A DNA stretch of 59,655 nt from Chloroflexota bacterium (GCA_009838175.1 VXSB01000049.1:1-59655); one strand, 5' to 3'. Counted from the stretch's first letter, positions 28,227 through 36,767 are shown. Numbers and translations: made by a program. Notes: generated by a model from the letters alone, not told the origin.

Positions 28227-30599
28227 ATGAACCGGGAAGAGAATCTGGAGCGGCAGTTGAGGCAGCTCGAGGATCGGGTATCAAAGTTGAGCCAAGCGGT
28301 GATACGGATAAGCGAGAGCCCCGACCTGAACGAAGTCTTGGAGAGGGTTTTGGAAGGGGCCCGCGATCTGACGGGTGCTGATTATTCGTTGATCACAACT
28401 GAGGACGATTCCAAAGGCTTGGATGATTTCATGGTTTCCGGGATCACACCCGATGAGGCTGGTCGCCTCTGGAACACGCCGGGCGGGATGGCGATGAAGA
28501 AACATCTGGACGCCATTCAGCACCCCCACCGGGTCGACGACTTCCCGGCGTATGCGCAGTCGATGGGGTTTCAGGACTTTTCTATGCCGGTGCCGGTGAC
28601 GGCGTTTCTATCTGTGGCGCTCAAACATCAGGGTCGAAACCTGGGCAAGCTTCATATCGCCAACAATCGTCCCGGCGAGTTGTTCAATCGCCAAGACGAA
28701 GAGACGCTGGTGATGTTCGCCTCGCAGGCTGCCCCGGTGCTCGAAAACGCGCAGCGTTTCAAGGAGGAAAGAAAAGCCAAAACCTATTTTGAAACGTTGA
28801 TCGAAACGTCGTCTGTGGGAGTGGTTGTGTTGGATCTGAAAAACGGGGATCCGTATTTGATGAACCAGGAGGCCAGACGTTTGGCGGATATTCTCAAGGC
28901 ACCGGACGACACGCCGGAGAGTCTGGCGGGAAACTTGAGAATCCGGAGGAGCGATGGCAGGGAGTACTCTCTTCGAGATTTTCCATTGGCGAGCATCCTC
29001 ACCGAAAACGAGATTATACGTGCTGAGGAGATCACCTTGGAAGGTCCTAACGGTAACTCCGTAAACGCTTTGGTGAACTCCTCGTTGATCGTTTCGCCAG
29101 TCGGCGAGGCGGAGTCGCTGGTTGTCACCTTGCAGGACATGACGCCGCTTGAGGAGATCGAACTGTTGCGTGCGGAGTTCCTGGGGATGGTGAGTCATGA
29201 GTTGCGTACGCCTCTGACATCGATTGAAGGAGCGGCGATGGTGATGATGGGTTCTTCATCGGAGCTGGTGCCTACGGAATGGAGACAGTACCTGAAAATC
29301 ATCGTCGATCAAGCGGAGAACATGAGGTCTCTGATCGGCGACCTGCTGGATGTTGCACGGATCGAGACCGGCACGCTTCCGGTAAACCTCGCGCCGGTCA
29401 AAGTTGCCGCGCTTGTCGACCAGGCTCGCATCGACTTCGCCAACTCCGGAGGTCAGAACGCCTTAGACATCGACATCGCACCTCACCTTCCACTCGTGAT
29501 GGCTGACGGGCAGCGGATCGTTCAAGTCATCGGCAACCTGATCTCCAACGCGGCGCGGAATTCGCCGAGCGATTCGGTGATCAAGTTGTCGGTTTCGAAC
29601 GACGGCGTTCACGTCACCGTTTCGATTGCAGACGCTGGCAGAGGCATACCTGCGGAGAACCTGCCGCACCTGTTCAGAAAGTTCTACAGGAACGACGCGG
29701 ATGAACGTTCCCAAGACACAGGTCTGGGTTTGGCGATTTGCAAAGGCATCGTGGAGGCTCACGGGGGCCGTATCTGGGCTGAGAGCGAAGGTTCTGGACT
29801 CGGCGCCAGATTCACCTTCACTTTGGTGGGAGTGGAAGAATCTTCGGGCGACGGCGACGCGCCGGAACTTCTGGAGGAAAGCGCAGACCAAGTTCGTGTG
29901 CTCGTAGTCGACGACGATCCTCAAACGATCCTCTTCGTTCGCAGGATCATCAATGATGCTGGTTACCATGCGTCGGTTACGGCGGCGCCGGAGGAAGTAC
30001 TTCCGATGTTGGAGACCGAAAAACCGGATCTGGTGCTTCTCGACCTGATGCTGCCGGGCGTCGAGGGTATCGATCTGCTGGACGATATCTTGGATACGGC
30101 GGACATCCCGGTGATTTTCCTGTCCGCCTATGGTCGCGACCACATCATCGCCAGAGCGTTCAAGAAGGGCGCGACCGACTACATCGTCAAACCTTTCTCG
30201 CCGACGGAGTTGGTCGCAAGGATCGATGCTGCGCTGCGGAAACAAAGGTTGGTGGATCAATACGAACTGCACGAAAGATTTGTGCTGGGCGAATTGGAGA
30301 TCAACTACGCTGAACGTCTGGTGACCTTCAGAGGCGAGCCGGTCAAGTTGACTGCGACGGAATACCTGCTGCTGAAAGAACTGTCGTTGAGTGCCGGGCG
30401 AGTCTTGACGTATCAACAGATCATGCGTCGGGTCTGGAAGACTAGAGACACGGACGACATCAGGTCGCTGCGAACCCACATTGCGCGACTGCGGAGCAAG
30501 ATGGGCGAGGATGCGAGCGACAAGACCTATATCCTCACCGAGCCGCGGGTCGGCTATCGGATGGCCAAGGGCAAGATAGTGCAACAGTTGACCGCATAG
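28227..30599 (+). CDS. GAF-PAS sensor kinase fused to receiver and OmpR-type DNA-binding domain
   Basis: 790 residues from ATG 28227 (GAGGAG upstream). In order: short coiled coil (5-30), GAF (about 30-175), PAS-like (about 185-300), HisKA with H324 in VSHELRTPL, HATPase with N box NLISNAARNS and G boxes DAGRGIP and GLGLAI, a receiver with acidic DDD and phospho-acceptor D606 (LLDLMLP) plus VKPF, and an OmpR/PhoB winged helix (LTATEYLLLKEL, DDIRSLRTHIARLRSKMG). There are no membrane helices, so it is a cytoplasmic sensor. A whole two-component pathway sits in one chain, allowing sensing, phosphotransfer and promoter binding in one dimer. A truncated copy is at 22076-22440. Likely targets are the neighbouring surface genes. 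Confidence 0.9.
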   Translation: MNREENLERQLRQLEDRVSKLSQAVIRISESPDLNEVLERVLEGARDLTGADYSLITTEDDSKGLDDFMVSGITPDEAGRLWNTPGGMAMKKHLDAIQHPHRVDDFPAYAQSMGFQDFSMPVPVTAFLSVALKHQGRNLGKLHIANNRPGELFNRQDEETLVMFASQAAPVLENAQRFKEERKAKTYFETLIETSSVGVVVLDLKNGDPYLMNQEARRLADILKAPDDTPESLAGNLRIRRSDGREYSLRDFPLASILTENEIIRAEEITLEGPNGNSVNALVNSSLIVSPVGEAESLVVTLQDMTPLEEIELLRAEFLGMVSHELRTPLTSIEGAAMVMMGSSSELVPTEWRQYLKIIVDQAENMRSLIGDLLDVARIETGTLPVNLAPVKVAALVDQARIDFANSGGQNALDIDIAPHLPLVMADGQRIVQVIGNLISNAARNSPSDSVIKLSVSNDGVHVTVSIADAGRGIPAENLPHLFRKFYRNDADERSQDTGLGLAICKGIVEAHGGRIWAESEGSGLGARFTFTLVGVEESSGDGDAPELLEESADQVRVLVVDDDPQTILFVRRIINDAGYHASVTAAPEEVLPMLETEKPDLVLLDLMLPGVEGIDLLDDILDTADIPVIFLSAYGRDHIIARAFKKGATDYIVKPFSPTELVARIDAALRKQRLVDQYELHERFVLGELEINYAERLVTFRGEPVKLTATEYLLLKELSLSAGRVLTYQQIMRRVWKTRDTDDIRSLRTHIARLRSKMGEDASDKTYILTEPRVGYRMAKGKIVQQLTA

Positions 30600-30745
30600 C
30601 AAGGCAGCGCGTTGATTTTCGTAGTCGCGGCATTCGCGTCGGCTTGTTTGCCAGTCGGAGTCGCGAGAGGTCGGGGAGTATCGACATTCAGGATGTTGAT
30701 CTTGGAACTTGGAAGTGACGGTCACGCCGATACTTAAGGAGGCAC

Positions 30746-30937
30746 ATGATGAATGTTGGATGGATGTGGCAATTGTTGCTGATTGTTGGATTGTTCGGAG
30801 CGGCGCTTGGATTGTTTGTCGCGGCTGACAGGTTGTTTCCGAACGAATATGAAGCTGATCACCCGACTTCGACAATCATCTACGTCGAGGTTGCGACGGA
30901 AGTGCCGGAATCTGAACTCGATTCCGGCGATGAATGA
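30746..30937 (+). CDS. small single-pass membrane protein
   Basis: 63 residues starting with an MM pair; AAGGAGG lies six bases upstream, a strong binding site. One membrane helix (WQLLLIVGLFGAALGLFVAA, about 8-28) is followed by a short acidic tail (TEVPESELDSGDE). It follows the kinase on the same strand and precedes the RDD protein. No family is recognised. It may be a small subunit or modulator of the membrane proteins encoded next to it. Confidence 0.6.
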   Translation: MMNVGWMWQLLLIVGLFGAALGLFVAADRLFPNEYEADHPTSTIIYVEVATEVPESELDSGDE

Positions 30938-30999
30938 AGTGATAAATGCTCAGCAACTCTTAAGCCTTCTTGTACCGTAAACGCGAAGAGGACCTCAAG

Positions 31000-31575
31000 T
31001 TGAAAACTGGATCGCACGTCGAGGAGTCAGTGCCGTGGTTGGATGAGCACCCTGGTTACCGGCTGGCCAGGCACGGTCGCCGCATCCATGCGTACATGAT
31101 CGACTTCGCTCTGTTCACACCCTTTTTCTGGGGCGGCACGATCTTTTCCATCGACCTCCTGATCCCGTATTTGTCGGTTGACTTGAATCCCGTGTGGTTG
31201 GAGGGGCTTTACTTTTTGCTGGTTAGGTTCTTGTCAGGCGCGATTGCAGCCACGCCGATAACTCTGTTGATGGCGTTGATGCTGGCGCGCACAGGTCAAA
31301 CACCCGGCAAAAGGTTGACTGGAATCCGAGTCGTGAGGATGCGCGATCCTCAGGAACGATTGGGAATCGTGCGAGCGTTCGTGCGTCAGATGTTTGGGTT
31401 GGCGTTGGGATTCTGGTGGTTTCAACGCTTGCAGTCGAAAGATCGGCGCAGCATGCAAGACACCATCGTAGGGACAATCGTGGTCGAAGTCGATCAGAAA
31501 AGCATCAGGTTGTCGAGAGCGTCCGTGCGTTCTAAATCGTCGAGCGTTTCACGTAACAAGCCGGGAACGCGCTGA
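31000..31575 (+). CDS. RDD-family membrane protein
   Basis: About 191 residues from TTG 31000, chosen because AGAGGA lies seven bases upstream; TTG 30970 would add ten residues. The RDD signature is clear: first helix RRIHAYMIDFALFTPFFW with the conserved Arg and Asp, a second hydrophobic pair (LYFLLVRFLSGAIAATPITL), then GQTPGKRLTGIRVVR and the QDTIVGTIVV end. RDD proteins are small integral membrane proteins of uncertain, often transport-linked, function. The C terminus is basic and Ser-rich. It lies in a row of small membrane-protein genes (30746-32040). Confidence 0.8.
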   Translation: MKTGSHVEESVPWLDEHPGYRLARHGRRIHAYMIDFALFTPFFWGGTIFSIDLLIPYLSVDLNPVWLEGLYFLLVRFLSGAIAATPITLLMALMLARTGQTPGKRLTGIRVVRMRDPQERLGIVRAFVRQMFGLALGFWWFQRLQSKDRRSMQDTIVGTIVVEVDQKSIRLSRASVRSKSSSVSRNKPGTR

Positions 31576-31693
31576 CTTGCCCGAAGGTGCGGCAGTAGTC
31601 GCTACCCAGTTTTTGAGACGTTCAGCGTAAGCCCGATCCCACCAGTCGAAAAAGAACGAAATGCCAAGTTACACGGCATCAACCGGTAAGGAA

Positions 31694-31888
31694 ATGAGAC
31701 GCGACAACAAACCGAGTTGGAAAACCGAAGACGATCAGTTCGCCAAAACACCGACTCTGATCTTTCTTCATCTGTTGATGGTGCCATTCGTCGTTGTGAC
31801 TCTGATCACCGTCGGAGCGATTTTATGGCCCGACTCCGTTGTCTACGAGTGGTTTGACGCATATTTGAGATGGATGACTGATCCATGA
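31694..31888 (+). CDS. small membrane protein
   Basis: 64 residues from ATG 31694 (AAGGA upstream); an ATG at 31661 would add 11 residues without a better site. A polar start (KPSWKTEDDQFAKTPTL) leads into one membrane helix (LLMVPFVVVTLITVGAILW) and a short end with WFDAYLRWMTDP. The stop overlaps the next start as ATGA (31885-31888), so the two small proteins are probably made together and may form a complex. No family is known to me. Confidence 0.6.
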   Translation: MRRDNKPSWKTEDDQFAKTPTLIFLHLLMVPFVVVTLITVGAILWPDSVVYEWFDAYLRWMTDP

Positions 31889-32040
31889 TCTTTCCACGCA
31901 AAAACGAAGCTGGAAAATGGTGGCATTGGCTGAGTGTGCCGCTCTACATCGCATTCGTGGCGCTGGCGGTGATTGGATTCGCTGAAACCGTGCTCCTGTG
32001 CATCATCCGCATGTGGATCAACGGATTACAGAATCAGTAG
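31885..32040 (+). CDS. very small membrane protein, coupled to the preceding gene
   Basis: 51 residues, ATG 31885 to TAG 32038-32040. It is positively charged at the start (MIFPRKNEAGKWWHWL), then has one membrane helix (VPLYIAFVALAVIGFAETVL) and the end CIIRMWINGLQNQ. The four-base overlap with the preceding gene and the shared Trp-rich, single-helix design support it as a real partner protein. It ends 48 bases before the possible target duplication of the GNAT cassette. Confidence 0.6.
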   Translation: MIFPRKNEAGKWWHWLSVPLYIAFVALAVIGFAETVLLCIIRMWINGLQNQ

Positions 32041-32087
32041 GCAGCGGAAATAAGGATAGCCAACGCATCGATCAACTAGCGCCCAAA

Positions 32088-32811
32088 TCTTTAGGGGACT
32101 ATATGGATGTGGGCGCGATCAATCGGCATCGCTCTCGTTGCTAGGGAATTCCCAAAAGACTTCAATCCAGAGCACCGGATCAATCCAGTTCTAAAGGTTT
32201 CGTACCATGACCAAAGTTGGGTCCGTCCAGTCTGTTTTTTGGAACTCCCGAAGCGGCGCGAAACCCATTGCCTCGTAAAACGCCCTCGTCTCCGCGTAGG
32301 CTGGGTACGGGTCTGATGGACTAAGTGTCTGCACGATTAGCGAATTGATTCCCGAACGCGCCAAATCCTCTACCATTCGGTTCATCAATGCCCTTCCCAC
32401 TCCCCTGCGTCTTTCATCCCGTGCGACACCCATCACATGAATCTCGGCGACGCGAGGACCGTTTCGCTTCACCGCTGCAAATCCAACAATTCCGGAACCA
32501 CGTTGAGCTAGGTACGTTTCGAGGCTCGGGAGATCGTTCAAGTAAGCAGAGACTGCTTTGGAGTCGCCGAACCACTCCGCGAGATTCCTAAGCATCGCAG
32601 CACATGTGGCCAATTGTTCCCTGTTGACGCGATCATGTGCTGTGACGCGGATTGTCGCACACGGAGATTCTTCGCAGGTTGTCATCGCGGTGTTAAGAGT
32701 AAATGCTAGTGACGGCAATGGAAGGTGGTTCCTCTTAAGAGGCGTGCCTGGGTCGGCTTGATTCCGCCTTCTGATTGATCGCGCCCACACCTATATAGTC
32801 CTCACTCTTTA
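32088..32811. mobile_element. putative non-autonomous cassette with GNAT cargo
   Basis: Inverted repeats at 32094-32124 and 32773-32803 (31 bases, three mismatches, both containing TGTGGGCGCGATCAATC) face each other around the acetyltransferase gene. The hexamer TCTTTA abuts the left repeat (32088-32093) and recurs two bases beyond the right repeat (32806-32811), as a target duplication would. There is no transposase inside, so movement would need a helper in trans. The roughly 712-base unit resembles a MITE that carries a gene. Confidence 0.5.
32191..32685 (-). CDS. GNAT-family N-acetyltransferase
   Basis: 164 residues from ATG 32685. The frame is open to 32790, and a start inside the right inverted repeat (MWARSI) would add 35 residues. 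The GNAT core is clear: beta-strand GIVGFAAVKRNGPRVAEIHV, then motif A for acetyl-CoA (VMGVARDERRRGVGRALMNR) and motif B with RAFYEAMGFAPL. Such enzymes move an acetyl group from acetyl-CoA to an amine on a small molecule or protein. The substrate cannot be told. It is the only gene between the inverted repeats and runs opposite to its neighbours, as expected for separately acquired cargo. Confidence 0.85.
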   Translation of the reverse strand: MTTCEESPCATIRVTAHDRVNREQLATCAAMLRNLAEWFGDSKAVSAYLNDLPSLETYLAQRGSGIVGFAAVKRNGPRVAEIHVMGVARDERRRGVGRALMNRMVEDLARSGINSLIVQTLSPSDPYPAYAETRAFYEAMGFAPLREFQKTDWTDPTLVMVRNL

Positions 32812-34198
32812 TAGCCCGCACACGCATGGCTAGGAAAGTATGTATTTGCCTTGCTGAAACTGTTGCAAATCCACACGGGACGGTAGGACATATTCCTTTG
32901 CTCCTTGGCGGGAAAGTTACTGGACGGGAGTGACCGAGAAGGATGAGGGAGAGGGATTCGTCAATTCATTACCTAGGTATGCCGCTCCCGACATCCTCGA
33001 TTCGTCAAGCATTCGTCAGCGATGGATTCACAGTGGACTGGTGTACAGGGAATCGGCGGTTGTTGCAAAACCGCGAACGAGGCGAGGATGAACTGGAGAC
33101 GAGGCTGAGCGCATCGTCGACGGATTGGTCACGCGTGTAAGGCGCGTGCAGTTGGCGTCCGTACCGGGTTCCATCCCTACAGGACATGACGACGTTCGAG
33201 CCTGTCAAAATGGCAAACGACGAGTTCGGGTGCGTAGTGACCGAAACCGCTTAGCGAAATGCAAAGTGGCAACCCGACGGCGCCAGGCTGCGAAAACGCT
33301 GGCTGTGTCTGAGTCGACGGCTTACGGCAGCGGGAAGTTGAGAATGCTCGTGCGTCGTCATCAGGAGAGGATGGACACTCGGGTCCCAATCGTCAGCTGA
33401 CGATTGGGACGTTCCGAGACGACGACGCATGCGATCAAGAGAGTAGTAAGTTCCCGTTGCGCTGGACGATGCTTGAAGTTGCGATACGCGTCTCGCAGCG
33501 CGGCACACCTCGCGACTGGCGGTTGCCCGCGTCACTCCATTCCGCCCTGTCTGCCACAAGAATGTTGCCTAGCTGCAAGTGATCGGGTCGGTAGACCACC
33601 AAACGCCGGTTGGACGGTTCATAATCTGAATTGCTGTCAGGCTTTTTCCGGGTTTCCAGCCATAGAAATTCGGAGGGTGCAGACCTGCTCCCGCGTTGAC
33701 GCCACGGATCGAGCTCCGCTCTCCCGACGTCCGCGAAACAGGCAAAGTCGCTTTTCCGGCGGCGCGAGGTGTCGAGACGGTCGAGATCAACTCCCCGACG
33801 CCTTAGAAGCCGGATATTCTTCGGTTGGCACGTCTTCCGACGTTCTCTTCCGAGGTCACCACGGTTCGAAGCGCATCCGCGCCTCGACCGCCTCTACGCG
33901 TCTCCGACCGAGCGTCGCATCGCCGATCGCAGACGTCCCGAGATCCGTGCGCGTGGCCCATACGTAAGCTACGGCTCGTTTCTCAGACGCCTCCCATGAA
34001 CCTCTGAACGTCCTGTTCAGGTCATGGACGAACCGCGTCTTCTCGACCAGCCGTTCTCCACACACCGTTATTGCATCCCCGGGGCAAGGAGAGCGTGTGC
34101 TCCCGCATGACAGCACTAGAGACAAACCACCAGACCAAACGATCGGCGCGTGCCCGGGATGCCGCGCGTCCGGACGAGAAGCAGATCAGGAGACAGAG
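32812..34198. other. gene-poor stretch before the DNA-processing module
   Basis: About 1.4 kb without a supported gene. Short frames occur on both strands; the most protein-like is 33856-34125 (minus, with TRFVHDLNRTFRGSWEASEK), but it has no ribosome binding site or family match. The stretch contains the perfect palindrome at 33383-33410 and lies upstream of primase, annealing and SSB genes. It is therefore a candidate for a replication or transfer origin, with no direct proof. Confidence 0.4.
33383..33410. promoter_or_regulatory. perfect 28-bp palindrome
   Basis: The arms GTCCCAATCGTCAG and CTGACGATTGGGAC meet with no spacer, so the 28 bases equal their own reverse complement. No T-run follows, so it is not a simple terminator. 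It is isolated in a gene-poor stretch upstream of the DNA-processing module. A dimeric protein site, a recombination or resolution site, or part of an origin would all fit. Confidence 0.5.
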
Positions 34199-34696
34199 AT
34201 GACGACTGCAACATTGACAGGCACCGCCGCATCTAGAGTGACGGTGAGCGGTCGAACCCCACGAACCAGAACACGACCCGGCGGACGCTCGTTGGAGGTG
34301 CTGGCGCAGAATCTAGTCGCGACGGTTTTCGGGACCGCGCCGGACACATGGGAACTGAGCGCGACGCGCGGCATCCACGACGCCCGCCGTATGCGTCGCA
34401 GAGGCGACCTCGACGGCGCGCTGGCGGTGCTGGAGGGCCTTAACGTCTCGGACGCCGGTCCCGACGCGGCTCGGTGGGCGCATGCGGAGTGGACGGACAT
34501 CGTCCGCCGCAGGTTCGCCGGGCAGGAGGTCCTGCTGTACGGCCAAGGCACGGGAAGGGCGGCTGCATTGAAGCCGGTCGGCGACGGCAGGACGCTGGAG
34601 GTGCTGGCCGTGCTAGGCATGCGGTGGCGGCCCGGCATGGAGGTCTCACGACGGAGCCTGCGCGGCTTGAGGCCGCTCAAGGGCGGTCGCCGATGA
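34199..34696 (+). CDS. unrecognised protein, first gene of DNA-processing module
   Basis: 165 residues from ATG 34199 (AGGAGA upstream). The first 40 residues are Thr/Arg-rich and probably disordered. The rest is helical with paired Arg and Trp positions (TRGIHDARRMRRRGDLDGAL, WAHAEWTDIVRRRF). The segment RRGDLDGALAVLEGLN looks like a single TPR-like helix pair. Its stop overlaps the primase start (ATGA, 34693-34696), so it may act with the primase at replication initiation. No family is recognised. Confidence 0.6.
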   Translation: MTTATLTGTAASRVTVSGRTPRTRTRPGGRSLEVLAQNLVATVFGTAPDTWELSATRGIHDARRMRRRGDLDGALAVLEGLNVSDAGPDAARWAHAEWTDIVRRRFAGQEVLLYGQGTGRAAALKPVGDGRTLEVLAVLGMRWRPGMEVSRRSLRGLRPLKGGRR

Positions 34697-35784
34697 CGGT
34701 CCGCGGGACCGCCCGCGTGGACATCGCCGAGTTGAAGGCGCTCAATCCGCTGGGCGAATTCGTCGAGGCGTCGGGAGTGCAGTTGGACGGCGAGGGCCGC
34801 CGCGTGCGGCAGGGGTTGTGTCCGTTCCACGACGAGACTGAGGGCAGCTTCACGGTCTACGCAGACACGGAGCGGTGGTACTGCTTCGGCTGCGGTGCCG
34901 GAGGCGACATTCTGGATTTCGTCCAGAGACGCGAGGGGGTCGGCCTGGCGGATGCCATCGCGCTGCTAGGCGCGGGACGCCAAAACCTCCCGCGGGCGTC
35001 ACCTGCTGATCGTCGGCGCTCATATGACCTGCGTAGCGCGACGGCGCAGTCGCCGTCTCGGGATGTGCAGCTGCTGACGGCGGCGGCGCGTTTCTACGTA
35101 GGGAAGTTCCGACGCAACGGCCGTGCCAGACGGTACATCGCATCACGCGGGATCGCGCCGGAGGCGGCGCTCCGCATCGGGACCGGCTTCGCGCCCGGAG
35201 ACGGACTGCGCGATGCCCTCCGGAGGGCCGGGTTCTCCGAGAGCCGCATGGACGGCTCCGGTCTGTTCGCCGCGCGTGGCGCGGAACGGTTCGGCGGGAT
35301 GGTCGTCGTTCCAGAGACCGACTACCACGGCCGTGTCCACTGGCTTGTCGGTCGGGCGCTGGACCCGTCCGTCAAGCCCCGGTTCCAGGCCCTGCCCGGC
35401 GCGAAGCCGGTCCTCGGCCTGGGCCGCCTCGGCGCGACGCCGGCAAGCGTCGTCGTCGCCGAGGGTCTGATCGACTGGCTTGCGCTGGCGGCATGGAACA
35501 TCCCGGCGTGCGCGGCGCTGGGGACCCACGGCGTCGACCGGATCGCGGAAGCGCTCCGGGGCGCCGGGCAGGTGTTCCTGGCGTTCGACGCCGACGACGC
35601 GGGCCGTGAGGCTGCCCGTCGATTGGAACGCCTGCTGGGCGGCAGAGCGGCGGTCGTGGATCTCCCTCAGGGGATTGGCGACATAGCCGACCTCGCGCAG
35701 CACCCACACGGGCGTGCCACGTTTTCGAGGCTGCTGCAGCGGGCGGCGGCGCGACGCAGGCAGACCCCGAGAACGCGCCTTTAG
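34693..35784 (+). CDS. DnaG-like primase (CHC2 zinc finger plus TOPRIM)
   Basis: 363 residues from ATG 34693. The zinc finger of the DnaG type is at about 40-75: CPFHDETEGSF then WYCFGCGAGGDILDF, giving the Cys-His-Cys-Cys set. The catalytic core follows at about 110-330, with a TOPRIM domain holding VVVAEGLIDWLALA (conserved Glu) and VFLAFDADDAGREAA (DxD). It is shorter than chromosomal DnaG (about 600 residues) and lacks the C-terminal helicase-binding domain, as is common for element-borne primases. It would make RNA primers for lagging-strand or post-transfer synthesis. Coupled to the gene upstream and followed by annealing and nuclease genes. Confidence 0.85.
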   Translation: MTVRGTARVDIAELKALNPLGEFVEASGVQLDGEGRRVRQGLCPFHDETEGSFTVYADTERWYCFGCGAGGDILDFVQRREGVGLADAIALLGAGRQNLPRASPADRRRSYDLRSATAQSPSRDVQLLTAAARFYVGKFRRNGRARRYIASRGIAPEAALRIGTGFAPGDGLRDALRRAGFSESRMDGSGLFAARGAERFGGMVVVPETDYHGRVHWLVGRALDPSVKPRFQALPGAKPVLGLGRLGATPASVVVAEGLIDWLALAAWNIPACAALGTHGVDRIAEALRGAGQVFLAFDADDAGREAARRLERLLGGRAAVVDLPQGIGDIADLAQHPHGRATFSRLLQRAAARRRQTPRTRL

Positions 35785-35825
35785 GGAACGTCGCGCAGTC
35801 GAGGCGACGTTCGCAAGTCCAGATA

Positions 35826-35847
35826 CCCGCTCCTTTTGAGGAGCGGG
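35826..35847 (+). terminator. hairpin between primase and Rad52-type gene
   Basis: CCCGCTCC, a six-base loop TTTTGA and GGAGCGGG form a perfect 8-bp stem 42 bases after the primase stop, followed by ATTTC and not a full T-run. It may attenuate transcription or stabilise the mRNA end ahead of the Rad52-type gene. Confidence 0.4.
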
Positions 35848-35947
35848 ATTTCGGCGCGGCTCTGAACGGGCTGTGCCGCTTCACGGACGTTGATACGTCC
35901 GCATCCGACAACCGAACCAGACAAGCGAATACGAAGGAGAACGAACA

Positions 35948-36718
35948 ATGGCGAACAACGCACACGCCAACGGACGGGCGGCTTCTAACGGAGCGACTAC
36001 CGCTCCCGCCGCCTACAGGAACGGACATGCGCCGTCGGAACCCGCCGGCATCGTGTCCGCGGCGCTGATGTGGGACGGCCTCCCGCCCTCGGTGGTGCGG
36101 GAACTCGAGGGATCGCTGGACCCCTCTCTGGTGTCGCGGCGCAGAGGCCGCGCGGGCCAGAGCTACGACTACATGAAGGGGCACGTGGCGATCGCGGAGG
36201 CGAACCGCATCTTCGGATACGGCGGCTGGGGCTACGAAGTCGCGGGCGATGTCGGCCTCACGGAGATCGAGACCGTGGATTCCGAAACCGGGGAGATCAA
36301 AACTGTCCGCGCCTACAGCGCACCGGTGAGGGTCACGGTGCCGGGAGCTCCGCCGCGCACGGACGTTGGCTTCCATTCCGTGGTCGACGATACGGCCGAA
36401 GGCCACGAAACGGCGTGCAAGGGCGCGGTGACGGACGGCATGAAACGGGCGCTGCGCAGCTTCGGCGACGGGCTGTACGGCCCGTCCCAGCCTGCGGCGG
36501 CGAACTCCGGTTCGAGAGCGGGGGCCTCTGAGGCGCAACTTGAACGACTCCGGGCCCGACTGCTGGACCTCGGGGACGAGCAGGGGTTCGATGAGGACGC
36601 GGTGCGCGCCGCGGTCCGCAGCCGAACGGGACGCGACCTCGATGACCTGCCGGCCTCCGACCTAGAGGAACTCGTCGACGCGGCCTACGCGAAGACGCGC
36701 GAGATGAGGTCGGATTGA
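35948..36718 (+). CDS. Rad52-family single-strand annealing protein
   Basis: 256 residues from ATG 35948 (AAGGAG upstream). After a disordered Ala/Asn-rich start, residues about 45-170 hold the Rad52 core: SYDYMKGHVAIAEANRIFGY, GGWGYEV, a beta-strand AYSAPVRVTVPG, and DVGFHSVVDDTAEGHETACK then GAVTDGMKRALRSFGDG. This is the conserved FG-x-G-W and T-D-x-x-K/R-R pattern. A small helical domain follows. These proteins form rings that anneal complementary single strands in phage and element recombination. The PD-(D/E)XK nuclease two genes later would supply the partner exonuclease, and SSB is also nearby, so a Red-like recombination set is likely. Confidence 0.85.
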   Translation: MANNAHANGRAASNGATTAPAAYRNGHAPSEPAGIVSAALMWDGLPPSVVRELEGSLDPSLVSRRRGRAGQSYDYMKGHVAIAEANRIFGYGGWGYEVAGDVGLTEIETVDSETGEIKTVRAYSAPVRVTVPGAPPRTDVGFHSVVDDTAEGHETACKGAVTDGMKRALRSFGDGLYGPSQPAAANSGSRAGASEAQLERLRARLLDLGDEQGFDEDAVRAAVRSRTGRDLDDLPASDLEELVDAAYAKTREMRSD

Positions 36719-36752
36719 TCCGGCGGCGTCACAGATCGAACCACGTGTCGAG

Positions 36753-36764
36753 AAAGGAGGTGAT
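36753..36764 (+). promoter_or_regulatory. maximal Shine-Dalgarno before the TSCPD gene
   Basis: AAAGGAGGTGAT is fully complementary to the 3' end of bacterial 16S rRNA and lies three bases before ATG 36768. Such a long match with tight spacing may slow or strengthen initiation. It fixes the start of the TSCPD gene. Confidence 0.7.
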
Positions 36765-36767
36765 CGA

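Noticed and set aside
33856..34125. 90-codon minus-strand frame with a protein-like stretch
   Set aside because: No ribosome binding site, no family match and an Arg-rich composition that could be chance; kept only as a note in the gene-poor stretch.
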